A stretch of 57,853 bases of DNA from Tissierellaceae bacterium (GCA_018434075.1 JAHDQA010000070.1:1-57853); one strand, 5' to 3'; positions 40,636-49,656 are shown, counted from the first letter of the stretch. The notes: a model not told the origin generated them from the sequence alone. Translations and numbers: made by a program.

Positions 40636-42965
40636 TAAACCCATTGTGGTCCATAAAGCGGGATTCGTTCTTTTTTTACGAGACCTGTCCATCCTCCAAT
40701 ACTTGCCATAATCGCCGATATTTCATTACCATCCACCCTTCGCAGGTTGGCTCGATCCTTCCCAAAGCACTCACACCAAATTTCCATATTAGAAACCGAT
40801 TTTCGTTTCCAAACACCTACCCTTTGACTTTCACCAAACTCAGTCCCGTTGATATAGGCTCGACGTTCATATAAATCCATAGTGTCCCAGTCTTCTGGTA
40901 AGAGCATATCTAGGTATTCACGTACCAAACCTTCACGCTCATCTGATTCCATAGCTTCCCGCTGTTCTTCTTTTGCAAGTTTCTCAAGACTGGTATCAAG
41001 GTACAATTTTTCTCCAGCTTTCACATAGGTAAGAGCCTCAGCCCATATCTGCAGAATTTCATCATGCTTTAGTTGCCAAGACTTTTTTGTACCATTTCCT
41101 GGAGTTTTTACCGGCCAGAAACGACGGTTTCCTGTGGTGTCCCGCAAATAGCCTTTCTCAGCATTGGTGGTTCCGAAAAAGATACATTGTCTTAAGTGCG
41201 GAGTAGCTCTCCTGCCAAAGCTGGCACGATAAATGTCATTTTGGCGAGACAAGAAACTTCGAAGTGTTTCAACTTCAGCTTTTTTAAGTCCGGCTAGTTC
41301 TCCAATTTCTAAAATCCAGTAACCCTGAAGTTTTTCCGCCGCAGTCTTGTCCTTGGTATCCGACAAGTTCAAGCTATCTGAAAACCAGTCTCCACCTAAC
41401 TTAGCAATGAGAGTGCTTTTTCCAACCCCCTGTGGCCCATTTAAAACCAACATGGAATCAAACTTGATGCCTGGAGTCAGTACACGAGAGATAGCCGCAC
41501 ATAAAGTTTTTCTTGTTACAGCCCGAACATAAGAGTTATCTGATGCACCTAGATAATCGATGAGCAGGGTATCTACTCGCGGTACCTTATCCCATTCAGG
41601 GAGTGCTTCAATAAACTCCCGAATTGGATGATAAGATCGGTCGTCAGCTACCTTTGCTACGGCCACATCATAGTTTCTTGCAGAGAAGGTTCCGTAATGG
41701 GTGTCGATATAACTAATCAACTGGGCATCGTCTGCATCTCTCCAAAACTTAGATGGATGTAGCCAAGGAACATCACCTTTAATTTCGAGACTGTCTGATA
41801 GCTGATTAAAGACAATGCTTTTCAAGTTTGGATCATTTTCTAATATTAAAATTAAGTTTCTAAGTGTGTTTTTAACAGCACCTGTCTTGTCAAGCTCCAG
41901 CTGCTTTTCCCAATCTTCATCAATAAACTCTTTTTCAGCCTGAGCCTTTCTCTCTTCAGCAAACTGCTCTTTTACCCGTTCATCCTCCAAAGCCAAATCT
42001 GTCATTGCTCTAAATGAAGGTAGTTTACTTGGCGGTGCATTTTCTGTCACCTTTTCATCTAGTTCCCGAAATTTATGCACTCGGACCAAATCAAATGCGT
42101 TTAGCAGCATTCCACATGCTGGATCAGTAGCATGATGGCTATAAGCAAATTTACCATCATAGATTACCAAACCCGCTGAAGAATCTGCTGGAATATAATC
42201 AAATCTTCCATTCATAGTACTAGGTTCATATACATCAGGTAGAAATTCTTCGATGGCTTCTTCAATGGTATAGGCTCTGCAAAATGCTCCTATAACCCCT
42301 TCTTTAATTAATGGATCTGCTTGTTTAGTAATTTTCCTTTGCACGACCTCAGATTGTCGACTTGAGACTGGCCACATGGAAGTATCCCGCCAATCTACAT
42401 ATTTTGAAAGATAGATATCTGGGTCCAATAGTTCACCGTCTTTCTCTTTAAACACAAATTCTCCATCTGACGGTGTAGATGGCCAATACATGAGTCTTGA
42501 AGGTTCATAAGTGGTGTCATCGAATAAATCAATCCCAATCTCCTTTGCAACCATCCGACCAAGGGCTGGGTATTCATCCTCTGTTACTTCTCTTTTAAGT
42601 GGAATAATAAGTCTTAATCGCGGTGCATCTGATGTATGTTTATGTGTAGAATAGATGCAGCATTTGAAATCATGTAACGCTTCAATTTGCTCCCAAACCT
42701 CTGGTTTGGCATAATCCATATCTAAAGTCAGAAGGGAACGGGAGAGGACATAACCATTTCTGCGTTTTCCTTCACGAAGGGCTCCTCCCACAAATCCACC
42801 GACGTCTTTTATTGAGTCCTGTTGAGCGCGACTCATTTTTCGGAACTCAGATACAGTTTCTGTTGTTCGTATAGTAGATTTAACTCGTGAGATAAAGTCC
42901 TCCCATGTGATATCTTTGTTCTTCCACTTTTTATCCATTCGGCTGTTACCAACCGCTATCTTCAT
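40620..42965 (-). CDS. phage primase-helicase (VapE-type, AEP plus SF3)
   Basis: The 781-residue protein carries an archaeo-eukaryotic primase-like N domain: SLLTLDMDYAKP gives the acidic motif, and STHKHTSDAPRLRLIIPL the basic one. A VapE/SF3 ATPase follows at about 440-680 (LVLNGPQGVGKSTLIAKLGG Walker A, GYWILEIGELAGL Walker B, and FFGTTNAEKGYLRDTTGNRR sensor). It unwinds and primes DNA at the origin. The candidate iteron origin is just downstream. It overlaps the DUF4406 gene by four bases. Confidence 0.92.
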   Translation of the reverse strand: MKIAVGNSRMDKKWKNKDITWEDFISRVKSTIRTTETVSEFRKMSRAQQDSIKDVGGFVGGALREGKRRNGYVLSRSLLTLDMDYAKPEVWEQIEALHDFKCCIYSTHKHTSDAPRLRLIIPLKREVTEDEYPALGRMVAKEIGIDLFDDTTYEPSRLMYWPSTPSDGEFVFKEKDGELLDPDIYLSKYVDWRDTSMWPVSSRQSEVVQRKITKQADPLIKEGVIGAFCRAYTIEEAIEEFLPDVYEPSTMNGRFDYIPADSSAGLVIYDGKFAYSHHATDPACGMLLNAFDLVRVHKFRELDEKVTENAPPSKLPSFRAMTDLALEDERVKEQFAEERKAQAEKEFIDEDWEKQLELDKTGAVKNTLRNLILILENDPNLKSIVFNQLSDSLEIKGDVPWLHPSKFWRDADDAQLISYIDTHYGTFSARNYDVAVAKVADDRSYHPIREFIEALPEWDKVPRVDTLLIDYLGASDNSYVRAVTRKTLCAAISRVLTPGIKFDSMLVLNGPQGVGKSTLIAKLGGDWFSDSLNLSDTKDKTAAEKLQGYWILEIGELAGLKKAEVETLRSFLSRQNDIYRASFGRRATPHLRQCIFFGTTNAEKGYLRDTTGNRRFWPVKTPGNGTKKSWQLKHDEILQIWAEALTYVKAGEKLYLDTSLEKLAKEEQREAMESDEREGLVREYLDMLLPEDWDTMDLYERRAYINGTEFGESQRVGVWKRKSVSNMEIWCECFGKDRANLRRVDGNEISAIMASIGGWTGLVKKERIPLYGPQWVYVPKE

Positions 42966-43381
42966 AGCTTCTGCACCTCCTCGCAGTTTTCAGAAAAATA
43001 CCGGATAGGTATACGATGCTTCGATGCTTTATTTATCTCTGCTTGCATCCCTTTTGAGATATAGCGACCAAATACCCACAGCTCATCACACTTTCTAAGC
43101 CATACCATGCCAAAGTATAGTCCTAGTTTTCTTTGTTCAGGATCGCCATCATCTAGCACTTGAGGGTATAGCAGATGAGGAGCAAAAGGAATGGTTCCTT
43201 GCTCCACTGCAAACTTCAGGTATTCTCTAGCTTTATTCAGATTTTTTTCTATGTCTCCAGCAAAAGGAGAACAAATAAAAACGCAAGGTTTATAGTTTTT
43301 TGCCTTTTCTTCACGCATGATATTTTCCAAGGCTTCTGCTGCAGTTGGATCTGGATAGCCTTCAGCGTTATATCTATCCAT
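42962..43381 (-). CDS. DUF4406 (nucleoside deoxyribosyltransferase-like) protein
   Basis: The 139-residue product belongs to DUF4406, related to nucleoside 2-deoxyribosyltransferases: VFICSPFAGDIEKNLNKAR, PFAPHLLYPQVLDD and CDELWVFGRYISKGMQAEIN. The fold is visible, but the specific substrate is unknown. Its place among phage replication genes suggests nucleotide metabolism or modification of phage DNA precursors. Confidence 0.82.
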   Translation of the reverse strand: MDRYNAEGYPDPTAAEALENIMREEKAKNYKPCVFICSPFAGDIEKNLNKAREYLKFAVEQGTIPFAPHLLYPQVLDDGDPEQRKLGLYFGMVWLRKCDELWVFGRYISKGMQAEINKASKHRIPIRYFSENCEEVQKL

Positions 43382-43384
43382 AAG

Positions 43385-44176
43385 TTACATCTCCTCGAAT
43401 TCGGACTCTTGTTCAATCAATGGTAAAATGCCATGATCCTTAAGAAGCTCATAAATGAACAAGCGTCCTTTCTGAGTCCAGTAAGTATGAACCTTTGAAT
43501 GCATCGTCCCATCATTTCCAAGGTAAGTATGGGTTTTTGTCGTCGTATATCCATGTTGAGCGTACTTTTGATATAGAAGCCAAATCTTCCCTTGACGGAA
43601 TTGAACACCTAAATTATGCAGATACTCATTAAACCAGCGCCCTGACTTTCCATAGTCCTTGGCTATTGTTGTGATAGACACCGCATCCTTACAGTTAAGT
43701 ACCACATCGTAATAACTTGCTTTAGGTTTCATTTCTGCAATTTGCTGTTCTTGAATGCTAATGGTAGTAGTTAACTCAGCATTTTTAGCTCTTTCCGCTT
43801 TAAGTTCCTGTAGTGCCTGAATCAAAAAGTCTGGATTAGCAAGTAACTCATCTGTAGCATAAAGGCCATGCCTTCTGATTGAAGGAAGCACCTCATGGGT
43901 TACCCAGCGCTTAAACTTTTTAGCTTCTGGCTTACGTGAAACCAATATCACGCTATAAAGACCACTTTCATTGATAATAGATACTTCCTGTTTTCCTCCA
44001 GGGGTGTCGATAATATCGACTCCCTTTTCATCACTGTCCAAACGAGCCATAACATCACGACTGTTTCCAATGTCTAGTACCGAACATACATCTTTTAGAA
44101 CCCACCAAGGATTTCCATCCTTCATTACTGTTCTTACTGTGTTGCCTTCATAGTTGAATAAAGTTATTTTGTTCAT
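43385..44176 (-). CDS. phage antirepressor, Bro-N plus KilA-C domains
   Basis: The 263-residue protein has an N-terminal BRO domain (about 1-110, VRTVMKDGNPWWVLKDVCSV and GLYSVILVSRKPEAKKFKRW) and a C-terminal KilA-C/ANT domain (KASYYDVVLNCKDAVSITTI and YLHNLGVQFRQGKIWLLYQK). Such proteins inhibit phage repressors and promote the lytic state. Start ATG at 44176 follows TGGAGGTTCGAT. It is separated from polA by a terminator, so it may have its own promoter. Confidence 0.9.
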   Translation of the reverse strand: MNKITLFNYEGNTVRTVMKDGNPWWVLKDVCSVLDIGNSRDVMARLDSDEKGVDIIDTPGGKQEVSIINESGLYSVILVSRKPEAKKFKRWVTHEVLPSIRRHGLYATDELLANPDFLIQALQELKAERAKNAELTTTISIQEQQIAEMKPKASYYDVVLNCKDAVSITTIAKDYGKSGRWFNEYLHNLGVQFRQGKIWLLYQKYAQHGYTTTKTHTYLGNDGTMHSKVHTYWTQKGRLFIYELLKDHGILPLIEQESEFEEM

Positions 44177-44231
44177 ATCGAACCTCCAGCATATAGTTGT
44201 AGAGCGATAAAACATGCCCTCAGCTATAAGC

Positions 44232-44257
44232 AAAAAAAGAGGAGGCTTCGAACCCCC
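44232..44257 (-). terminator. terminator after the phage DNA polymerase gene
   Basis: GGGGGTT and AGCCTCC pair (with G-U wobbles) around CGA, followed on the minus strand by seven T. It ends the early polA operon before the antirepressor gene. Confidence 0.8.
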
Positions 44258-44262
44258 TCAAA

Positions 44263-46197
44263 TTAATCTTTTTTATAAAAATCGCATTCAAATCCATCCG
44301 CACGAAGTAGAAGCCCATGCGCCCAAGGCGGTACCTGACCCATAAGAACACAGACGTCTTGTACGCATATTTCTAAAGGAACCTCTAAAACTACCTCGTC
44401 ATGGACATGCATGACAATATTTAGTCCTGATTCATCCAGATTTCGCATGGAATGGCAAAGAAGATCTCTTGAAATGGCCTGCACGATGTTCTCAACAAAC
44501 TTCGGACCATAACTTTCAATGCGCTCCCATTTCTTTGTGGCACCAACTCCTTCATAAGTCACTGCTTCACTGCCAAAGCTGTTAATACCCATTCTTGGTT
44601 TAACATAAGTAAGTTGTCTGCCAGAAGGAAGCCATATTAATAGCATCCCGCTACGATACTCAAAACGGATACGATGAGTTTCAGTTCTGCACCTTTCTGT
44701 TACAGCTTCTTTGACAGCACGATCAACATCCCACCAAAGTCGTACAATATTAGGATTTGCATTTCGCCATGCGTAGACCAAAGGTTTTAATTCTTCTTCG
44801 GTAAGACCCATATCAAGTGCACCCATTGCTTTTAATGCACCTACAGAACCACCATAACCTAAGGCCAGCTCCGCAATTTTTCCTTTTTGTCTTAGAGGAC
44901 TGCCTTTTGTGACTTCTTCTAAGGGGACTTTAAACATCTGGGAAGCAGATGCTTCATAAATCTTTCCATGAGTAGCAAACACTTCGTTTCTCCATGTCTC
45001 GCCTGCAAGCCAAGCAATAACTCTAGCCTCTATTGCACTAAAGTCAGCAACGATAAACTTATATCCTTTCTTTGGCACAAAAGCGGTTCGAATTAATTCA
45101 GACAAAACTCCCGGAATAGAGTCATACAATATTTCCAAGGCATCAAAATGGCCACCTCTAACCAATCGACGTGCCTGTTCCAAATCCGACAAATGGTTCT
45201 GAGGGAGATTTTGAACTTGTATAAGCCTTCCTGCAAATCTACCGGTTCGATTAGCACCGTAGAATTGTAGTAGTCCCCGAGCTCTTCCGTCAGTGCATAC
45301 GGCATTTTCCATTGCGGTGTATTTCTTTACACTGGATTTGGCTAGTAACTGTCTCAGTTCCAGTACTTCACTCAGATGTTCTGGAGCTTCCTTTAATAGT
45401 GCCTTAACTGATGCCTTATCAAGACTGTCTGTTTCCAGACCCTTTTCCGATAGCCAGGACTTCATTTGAACAACTGAATTAGGATTATCAAGATCAGTTA
45501 GTTCTTTTAGTCTGCTTGTTAGCTCTTCTCTTACTTTTTCATCACATTGAATCGCTTTTTTTACCAATTCCAAATCTAACTGAATACCCCGATCATTGAT
45601 TTGCTGATCTAGAATATAGTTATTCCATTCCTCTTCAGGCATAGGAAATTTTTGAAGCTTTTCCTGTATAGAAAGTTCAACTTCAACGTCTCGAAGATTA
45701 TATGCTTTGAAGCTATTCCACTTCTCTGGAGCATGTTCAGGTAGATTTCGTGTACGACCACCATTAGTTACTGTTGGTTTGCATGGAACTGAAAAATATC
45801 GAATGAGCTCTTTACCTTTTGTTAGCTTTTTCTTGTCTGCTCCTGTTACGATTGCTGCTCCTTCCAAAGATAAAGGAAGCCCAAGGTACGCAGACCAAAC
45901 CATTGTGCAACGCCAAGAATCAGGTGCAAGGTGTATACCAAAGTACTTCGATAAGCAAATCCGCTCAAACTGCGCATTAAACGCCCATTTGGTAACATTA
46001 TTATCTAGAATCGCTTGCTGTATTTCTTTAGGTATTTTTTCGCCACAAGCGAAATCTACTACTTGAACCGGCCCAGCATCCACACTGTAACCGAAAAGTA
46101 AAATCTCAAAATCCGGTGCTTCAGCGTAACGATAGACCCCGCTTTTGGCGAGGTCTACGCTGCTATATGTTTCTATATCTATGCTGAGGGTTCTCAT
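44263..46197 (-). CDS. phage DNA polymerase, family A
   Basis: The 644-residue protein has a 3'-5' exonuclease domain (LSIDIETYSSVDLAKSGVYRY with the DxE motif; NLRDVEVELSIQEKL) and a family A polymerase domain: motif A FIVADFSAIEARVIAWLAGE, motif B region RQKGKIAELALGYGGSVGAL and motif C IVMHVHDEVVLEVP. There is no 5' nuclease domain, as usual for phage PolA. It overlaps the DUF2815 gene start by ATGA and belongs to the early replication operon with DUF2800 and DUF2815. Confidence 0.95.
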   Translation of the reverse strand: MRTLSIDIETYSSVDLAKSGVYRYAEAPDFEILLFGYSVDAGPVQVVDFACGEKIPKEIQQAILDNNVTKWAFNAQFERICLSKYFGIHLAPDSWRCTMVWSAYLGLPLSLEGAAIVTGADKKKLTKGKELIRYFSVPCKPTVTNGGRTRNLPEHAPEKWNSFKAYNLRDVEVELSIQEKLQKFPMPEEEWNNYILDQQINDRGIQLDLELVKKAIQCDEKVREELTSRLKELTDLDNPNSVVQMKSWLSEKGLETDSLDKASVKALLKEAPEHLSEVLELRQLLAKSSVKKYTAMENAVCTDGRARGLLQFYGANRTGRFAGRLIQVQNLPQNHLSDLEQARRLVRGGHFDALEILYDSIPGVLSELIRTAFVPKKGYKFIVADFSAIEARVIAWLAGETWRNEVFATHGKIYEASASQMFKVPLEEVTKGSPLRQKGKIAELALGYGGSVGALKAMGALDMGLTEEELKPLVYAWRNANPNIVRLWWDVDRAVKEAVTERCRTETHRIRFEYRSGMLLIWLPSGRQLTYVKPRMGINSFGSEAVTYEGVGATKKWERIESYGPKFVENIVQAISRDLLCHSMRNLDESGLNIVMHVHDEVVLEVPLEICVQDVCVLMGQVPPWAHGLLLRADGFECDFYKKD

Positions 46198-46754
46198 GAT
46201 AAAAAGTCGTCATCCACGTCAGTGGCAAAGTCATCAGCTGCATTGGTTCTACCGCCTAAAGGCTCACCATCGCGGATTTTTTGAATGTTTCCAAGGCCAC
46301 AGGCTATACCTTTGTTTCCATTGGAGTTAAAGGCGTAGAAGTTGATACTCACTCTTGCATAGACACCAGAGTATACTTCAGAACGATCAATGATTGGATT
46401 GACGTTTCTATCTACAATTTGTGGAGGGGTATTGCTATTGGCATTGATAAAATAGCTATTTGCATAAGCTTCATCATCTGGACGATCAATATCTCCGTCA
46501 CGTAGAGGAAGCTTTAACGCCGCTTTATTTGGAATCTTACCACCGAATTTACCTTTACCTTCTTCTATTGCAGCATTCACCGCTTCATTGATAGCACTTA
46601 AGGTTTTAGTATCACTCTTAGGAATAATCAGGCTCACACTGTATTTTTCAGCACCGCCATTGATTGATTTAGGTTCCCACACATTAGCATAAGAAAGTCT
46701 GACAACTCCTGTGACTACTTTTGTTGGATTTGTTCTTTTTGCTGTTTTTGACAT
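46194..46754 (-). CDS. DUF2815 family single-strand DNA-binding-like protein
   Basis: The 186-residue protein is a DUF2815 member with an OB-fold look: TKVVTGVVRLSYANVWEPKS, YSVSLIIPKSDTKTLSAI and VYARVSINFYAFNSNGNKGI. Members are thought to be phage single-strand DNA-binding proteins. The acidic C terminus (ATDVDDDFLS) resembles the partner-binding tail of SSB. It lies between polA and the DUF2800 nuclease. Confidence 0.85.
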   Translation of the reverse strand: MSKTAKRTNPTKVVTGVVRLSYANVWEPKSINGGAEKYSVSLIIPKSDTKTLSAINEAVNAAIEEGKGKFGGKIPNKAALKLPLRDGDIDRPDDEAYANSYFINANSNTPPQIVDRNVNPIIDRSEVYSGVYARVSINFYAFNSNGNKGIACGLGNIQKIRDGEPLGGRTNAADDFATDVDDDFLS

Positions 46755-46759
46755 AATTT

Positions 46760-47887
46760 TTATACCTCCATAAAATCATTTTTTGCTGATGATGTGTTCA
46801 TTTCAGGACGCTTATCTGAAACTGGAACTAGCGTCGGTTTGCCTGGTGGCTTCATAACTAGCTCACCAAGGATTTCATTAAATTTTGACTTGCCCATCAA
46901 TTTTTCCATTTCGGTAATAGTGATGAGACTTTGCTTGTATATATCTCGGTATCCTGCATTCTTTGCTGCTTCTGCGACTGCTTCTTCATCTTTATATTTA
47001 CGGTTGGAGCGACCTTCGACTACTTTAAACCCTGGCCACTTCTTTCCATGATTAACTGCTTCATCCGTCGCATAGGCTATAATCTCATTTGCCCAGCTGG
47101 TGAGATCACCGATAGAAGATAGAATGTCAGCAATTTCTTCATCTGATAAAAGTGGCGGTAGTGCAAACTCAAATGTAGCCAGTTTCATTTTTGCTTCTGC
47201 TCTTGCTCTACATTTCACTGCTGCTCGACAAAATTGACACCATTCTCCAGGGCAGTAGTTTCCGTCACCAGCGAAGGCCAGTTCAGCTTTAGGCTTCAAA
47301 ACTTCTTCAGCCCACTGATACAAGCTTTCTTTTGAGACTATGGACGTGCTGACATTTTCTCGACGGGGCTGATAGATTGTCATTGAAACCATCTCGATGT
47401 CATAAATACCATCAAAGAGATCCAGTGCACCAAGGGCATATAGTTTCATTTGAGGATTGTCCTCTGCGCTGACTAAGACACCCTGACCATACTTAAAATC
47501 AATAATATGAAGAGTTCCATCAGCTATAATTACACAATCCCCGGTCCCAAAGCCATCAGGCACATACTTTGAAAAATCAAGCCGCTGTTCTATCAAGATC
47601 AGGGGATCACTACAGGCCTGCTTGGCTTGCTCAATCACTTCAAGCACAAACTCCACGTAACCATCAGTATAATTATCCATCTCATCTGAGTCATATGGAG
47701 AAACCGGCTTTTTTGATCTCATCTTAAGCGCTTTGCGGAGCTTGTGCTCACTTAACGCATGGGCAGCTGTGCCTTCAGCCGCAGCTTCACCGCTGTTGTC
47801 GTCAAACTCCAGCTCCAACCTCGCTGATGGTGTGCAGTTTAACCACCTATGGGCTCCAGATGCAGAGAGAATTGCATGTTTACTCAT
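46760..47887 (-). CDS. DUF2800 PD-(D/E)xK nuclease-like protein
   Basis: The 375-residue protein belongs to DUF2800, related to Cas4/RecB-type nucleases: SRASGAHRWLNCTPSARLE-like N terminus (ASGAHRWLNCTPSARLELEF), HIIDFKYGQGVLVSAEDNPQ with the nuclease D...K motif, and CPGEWCQFCRAAVKCRARAE that can hold an iron-sulphur cluster with the upstream cysteine. It is likely a recombination or end-processing nuclease for phage DNA. It overlaps the next upstream gene by four bases. Confidence 0.88.
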   Translation of the reverse strand: MSKHAILSASGAHRWLNCTPSARLELEFDDNSGEAAAEGTAAHALSEHKLRKALKMRSKKPVSPYDSDEMDNYTDGYVEFVLEVIEQAKQACSDPLILIEQRLDFSKYVPDGFGTGDCVIIADGTLHIIDFKYGQGVLVSAEDNPQMKLYALGALDLFDGIYDIEMVSMTIYQPRRENVSTSIVSKESLYQWAEEVLKPKAELAFAGDGNYCPGEWCQFCRAAVKCRARAEAKMKLATFEFALPPLLSDEEIADILSSIGDLTSWANEIIAYATDEAVNHGKKWPGFKVVEGRSNRKYKDEEAVAEAAKNAGYRDIYKQSLITITEMEKLMGKSKFNEILGELVMKPPGKPTLVPVSDKRPEMNTSSAKNDFMEV

Positions 47888-48201
47888 TTCAATCCCTCCG
47901 CATCGGCAAGAAGTGCAGCATACTTGCTTGGATCAATCTGGCTGAGTTTTGATGCACCATACTTTTCTAGAAGTGCTCTTACTTCAGCTGTAAATCCGTC
48001 ATGGCTTTTTTCCGCAAGTACCGCCCTTACTTCTTCTAAGGTGAGCTGCTTTTCTTCAGATTGATTTTCAGGCTTTGGTTGCTCTGGCTTTGTAATCTCA
48101 TGAGGCCCATTACTTGCTATTGCATCAGCTACAGCCTGAACACTATCTGCCAGAGCTCTAAGATCTGACACCACATCGAGAAGGAGCTTAATCTTACTCA
48201 T
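47884..48201 (-). CDS. phage early protein of unknown function
   Basis: The 105-residue product has two helical parts: a leucine-rich N terminus (LLLDVVSDLRALADSVQAVA) able to form a coiled coil, and a conserved C-terminal LTLEEVRAVLAEKSHDGFTA followed by LLEKYGASKLSQIDPSKYAA. The second part recurs in clostridial phage proteins of no known role. It is in the early replication operon. Confidence 0.65.
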   Translation of the reverse strand: MSKIKLLLDVVSDLRALADSVQAVADAIASNGPHEITKPEQPKPENQSEEKQLTLEEVRAVLAEKSHDGFTAEVRALLEKYGASKLSQIDPSKYAALLADAEGLK

Positions 48202-48403
48202 GACCCACACCTCCTTCCTTGATTTCCTTTATTTCTACCGTCTCAACTGAGTCACCGGGAGTAATTACAAGCAGACTGACTTTCTTTCCAAATAGGAAAT
48301 CAAGCATTCTCGCTCGGATTGTCTTCCGACTGCTTTGAATTACTGAGCTTCTTTCGCCACCGGGCCTTGCCACATTGATTGTGACTTTGTGTTTAAGGTT
48401 CAT
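48194..48403 (-). CDS. small phage protein of unknown function
   Basis: The 69-residue basic product begins MNLKHKVTINVARPGGERSS and ends in an acidic stretch (KEIKEGGVGHE). It has a FLFGKKVSLLVITPGDSVET segment suggestive of a beta-rich fold. Its start is behind GGAGATGGAATATG-like spacing. It opens the operon after two terminators. Confidence 0.6.
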   Translation of the reverse strand: MNLKHKVTINVARPGGERSSVIQSSRKTIRARMLDFLFGKKVSLLVITPGDSVETVEIKEIKEGGVGHE

Positions 48404-48452
48404 ATTCCATCTCCTTTCTGGGGGCGATTTATCTGCCCCTCACCGATAAGCG

Positions 48453-48518
48453 AAAAAGAGAGTTCTTTCGAACCCCCTTTTCAGAAAAGATTTTTTTATA
48501 AAGGGTTCTTGCGAACCC
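48453..48518 (-). terminator. tandem intrinsic terminators with GNRA loops
   Basis: Two hairpins lie end to end after the sigma-like gene: GGGTTC GCAA GAACCC (48503-48518), and GGGGGTTC GAAA GAACTCTC (48458-48477) followed by TTTTT on the minus strand. Both have stable GNRA tetraloops. They isolate the sigma-like gene from the replication operon. Confidence 0.8.
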
Positions 48519-48520
48519 AA

Positions 48521-49015
48521 TTAGGATAGAATTTTTCTAAGTCTTTCTTGAAGCTTCTTAAGGCGACCACGAATAGCCGCTTCTGTAACACCTTCTTCTG
48601 TTGCAATATCAGTGTTGGATCGTTTTTCAAGGTATACTTTTTTGAAGAGTTCTTTTTGTTGTGGTAAAAGACACTCCATTGCCTTGGTTAACTTGTCCAG
48701 CATATCTTGATGTTCAGCCTCATCTTCTGCTTGTATAATTAGCTGTTCTGGATTCGCAGTATCATCTGCAAGATACTTATTGCGGTCATTTGCCGCTTCC
48801 TCTTCGCCATCATGATAAGCATCCAGATGTGTTGTCACTCGATAATCGTACCGGCGCTGCTCGTCCACTTCGTCATCATCCATAGTATGTAAAAGCTCGA
48901 TATCAGCTTCGGTGACTCCATCTTCACCTGGGGTAATCACAATCTTTGTTCCTTCAGCAGTGTAATAAATGTAGTTAGTTCTCTTCTTTTTACTTGTTTT
49001 GTACGCTCTTTTCAT
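48521..49015 (-). CDS. phage sigma-70-like transcription factor
   Basis: The 164-residue protein ends in a sigma region 4 helix-turn-helix (ELFKKVYLEKRSNTDIATEEGVTEAAIRGRLKKL). The N-terminal part is very acidic (MDDDEVDEQRRYDYRVTTHL) and lacks clear region 2. It probably controls early or late phage transcription. It stands alone between a nested hairpin element upstream and tandem terminators downstream. RNA polymerase sigma factors in clostridial phages often have this form. Confidence 0.75.
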   Translation of the reverse strand: MKRAYKTSKKKRTNYIYYTAEGTKIVITPGEDGVTEADIELLHTMDDDEVDEQRRYDYRVTTHLDAYHDGEEEAANDRNKYLADDTANPEQLIIQAEDEAEHQDMLDKLTKAMECLLPQQKELFKKVYLEKRSNTDIATEEGVTEAAIRGRLKKLQERLRKILS

Positions 49016-49050
49016 AATTTGACTCCTTTGGTTTTCAAAATTTGGCTTTG

Positions 49051-49156
49051 AAAAATCCGCAGGAGCCGAAAAGATCCGTAGAACAAAAAAGGACGGCCAA
49101 GATAGTTCTCTAGTGTGAGAACTTATCCTGGCCGTCGTGCAGCTCTGCGGATTTTT
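49051..49156. other. nested double-hairpin element before the sigma-like gene
   Basis: Outer arms AAAAATCCGCAG (49051-49062) and CTGCGGATTTTT (49145-49156) are a perfect 12-bp inverted pair. Inside them, 49092-49110 and 49117-49136 form a second stem of about 18 pairs with a short loop, followed on the minus strand by TTTTTT. Each stem ends in a T-run, so one transcript can meet two terminators and the outer one also works in the other direction. It could be an attenuator or a stable small RNA. Confidence 0.55.
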
Positions 49157-49175
49157 TATTTAGTTAGCTATCTTT

Positions 49176-49385
49176 CTATGCTGCATTAGCATGACTTTCT
49201 ACATGAAAAGCAGAATCGCTTAATCGAGTGACTATCGTCACAACACCATCACGTTCAATTCTTAAAGTTCCTCCAATAGGTATTTGTGTACTGGTTTTAC
49301 AGCGTTTATATAACACTTCTATGAGACCTGTTGTTGCATTGCCCTTGCAAGCTATGCGACCATTACAATCACGAATTTCTTCCAT
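49176..49385 (-). CDS. small phage protein of unknown function
   Basis: The 69-residue protein has paired cysteines (DCNGRIACKGNATTGLIEVL and KRCKTSTQIPIGGTLRIER) and a strand-rich pattern. Similar small proteins are common near the start of clostridial phage early regions. It is the outermost phage gene on this side, behind AAAGGGGGTAAAGTC. Confidence 0.6.
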   Translation of the reverse strand: MEEIRDCNGRIACKGNATTGLIEVLYKRCKTSTQIPIGGTLRIERDGVVTIVTRLSDSAFHVESHANAA

Positions 49386-49471
49386 GACTTTACCCCCTTT
49401 TCAAAAAGTTCAGCTTGTCTTACCGTCTAACTAAATTTTATAAAGTCATACACTTTAAATCCTCAGCTACA

Positions 49472-49545
49472 ACTCCGCTGACACTCCGCTGGGACTCCAC
49501 AAATAACAATTCGTTTTTATGACGTCAAACGAACTAAGCGTTCGT
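49472..49545. promoter_or_regulatory. operator-like repeats in the divergent region
   Basis: ACTCCGCTG repeats at 49472 and 49483, with ACTCC again at 49494, give an exact 11-bp period. Next come two overlapping inverted repeats: TTCGTTT/AAACGAA (49510-49516, 49527-49533) and ACGAAC/GTTCGT (49529-49534, 49540-49545, 5-base spacer). The last resembles a LexA box but its spacer is one base too long. The region separates leftward phage genes from the rightward defence operon; the rest of 49386-49656 has only promoter elements. Confidence 0.5.
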
Positions 49546-49576
49546 AAAGATTGAATAAGCATATTTAAATAATTGA

Positions 49577-49635
49577 TTGTATTTCGCTTAGTAAATTGCT
49601 ATAATAATAAAGACACGTCTTTGGATACCATCCAA
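49577..49635 (+). promoter_or_regulatory. promoter and operator-like repeats of the defence operon
   Basis: TTGTAT (49577-49582) and TATAAT (49600-49605) are 17 bp apart, a strong sigma-A promoter. Two inverted repeats follow at the start of transcription: AAGAC-AC-GTCTT (49610-49621) and TTGGAT-ACC-ATCCAA (49621-49635). Their placement at +1 is what an autoregulating XRE/controller protein would need. GGAGG precedes the XRE ATG. Confidence 0.7.
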
Positions 49636-49656
49636 TTGTGCTTGGAGGCGATTATA

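Noticed and set aside
49529..49545. LexA/SOS box (CGAAC...GTTCG)
   Set aside because: The spacer is five bases, whereas the Gram-positive LexA box needs four; kept only as a generic inverted repeat.
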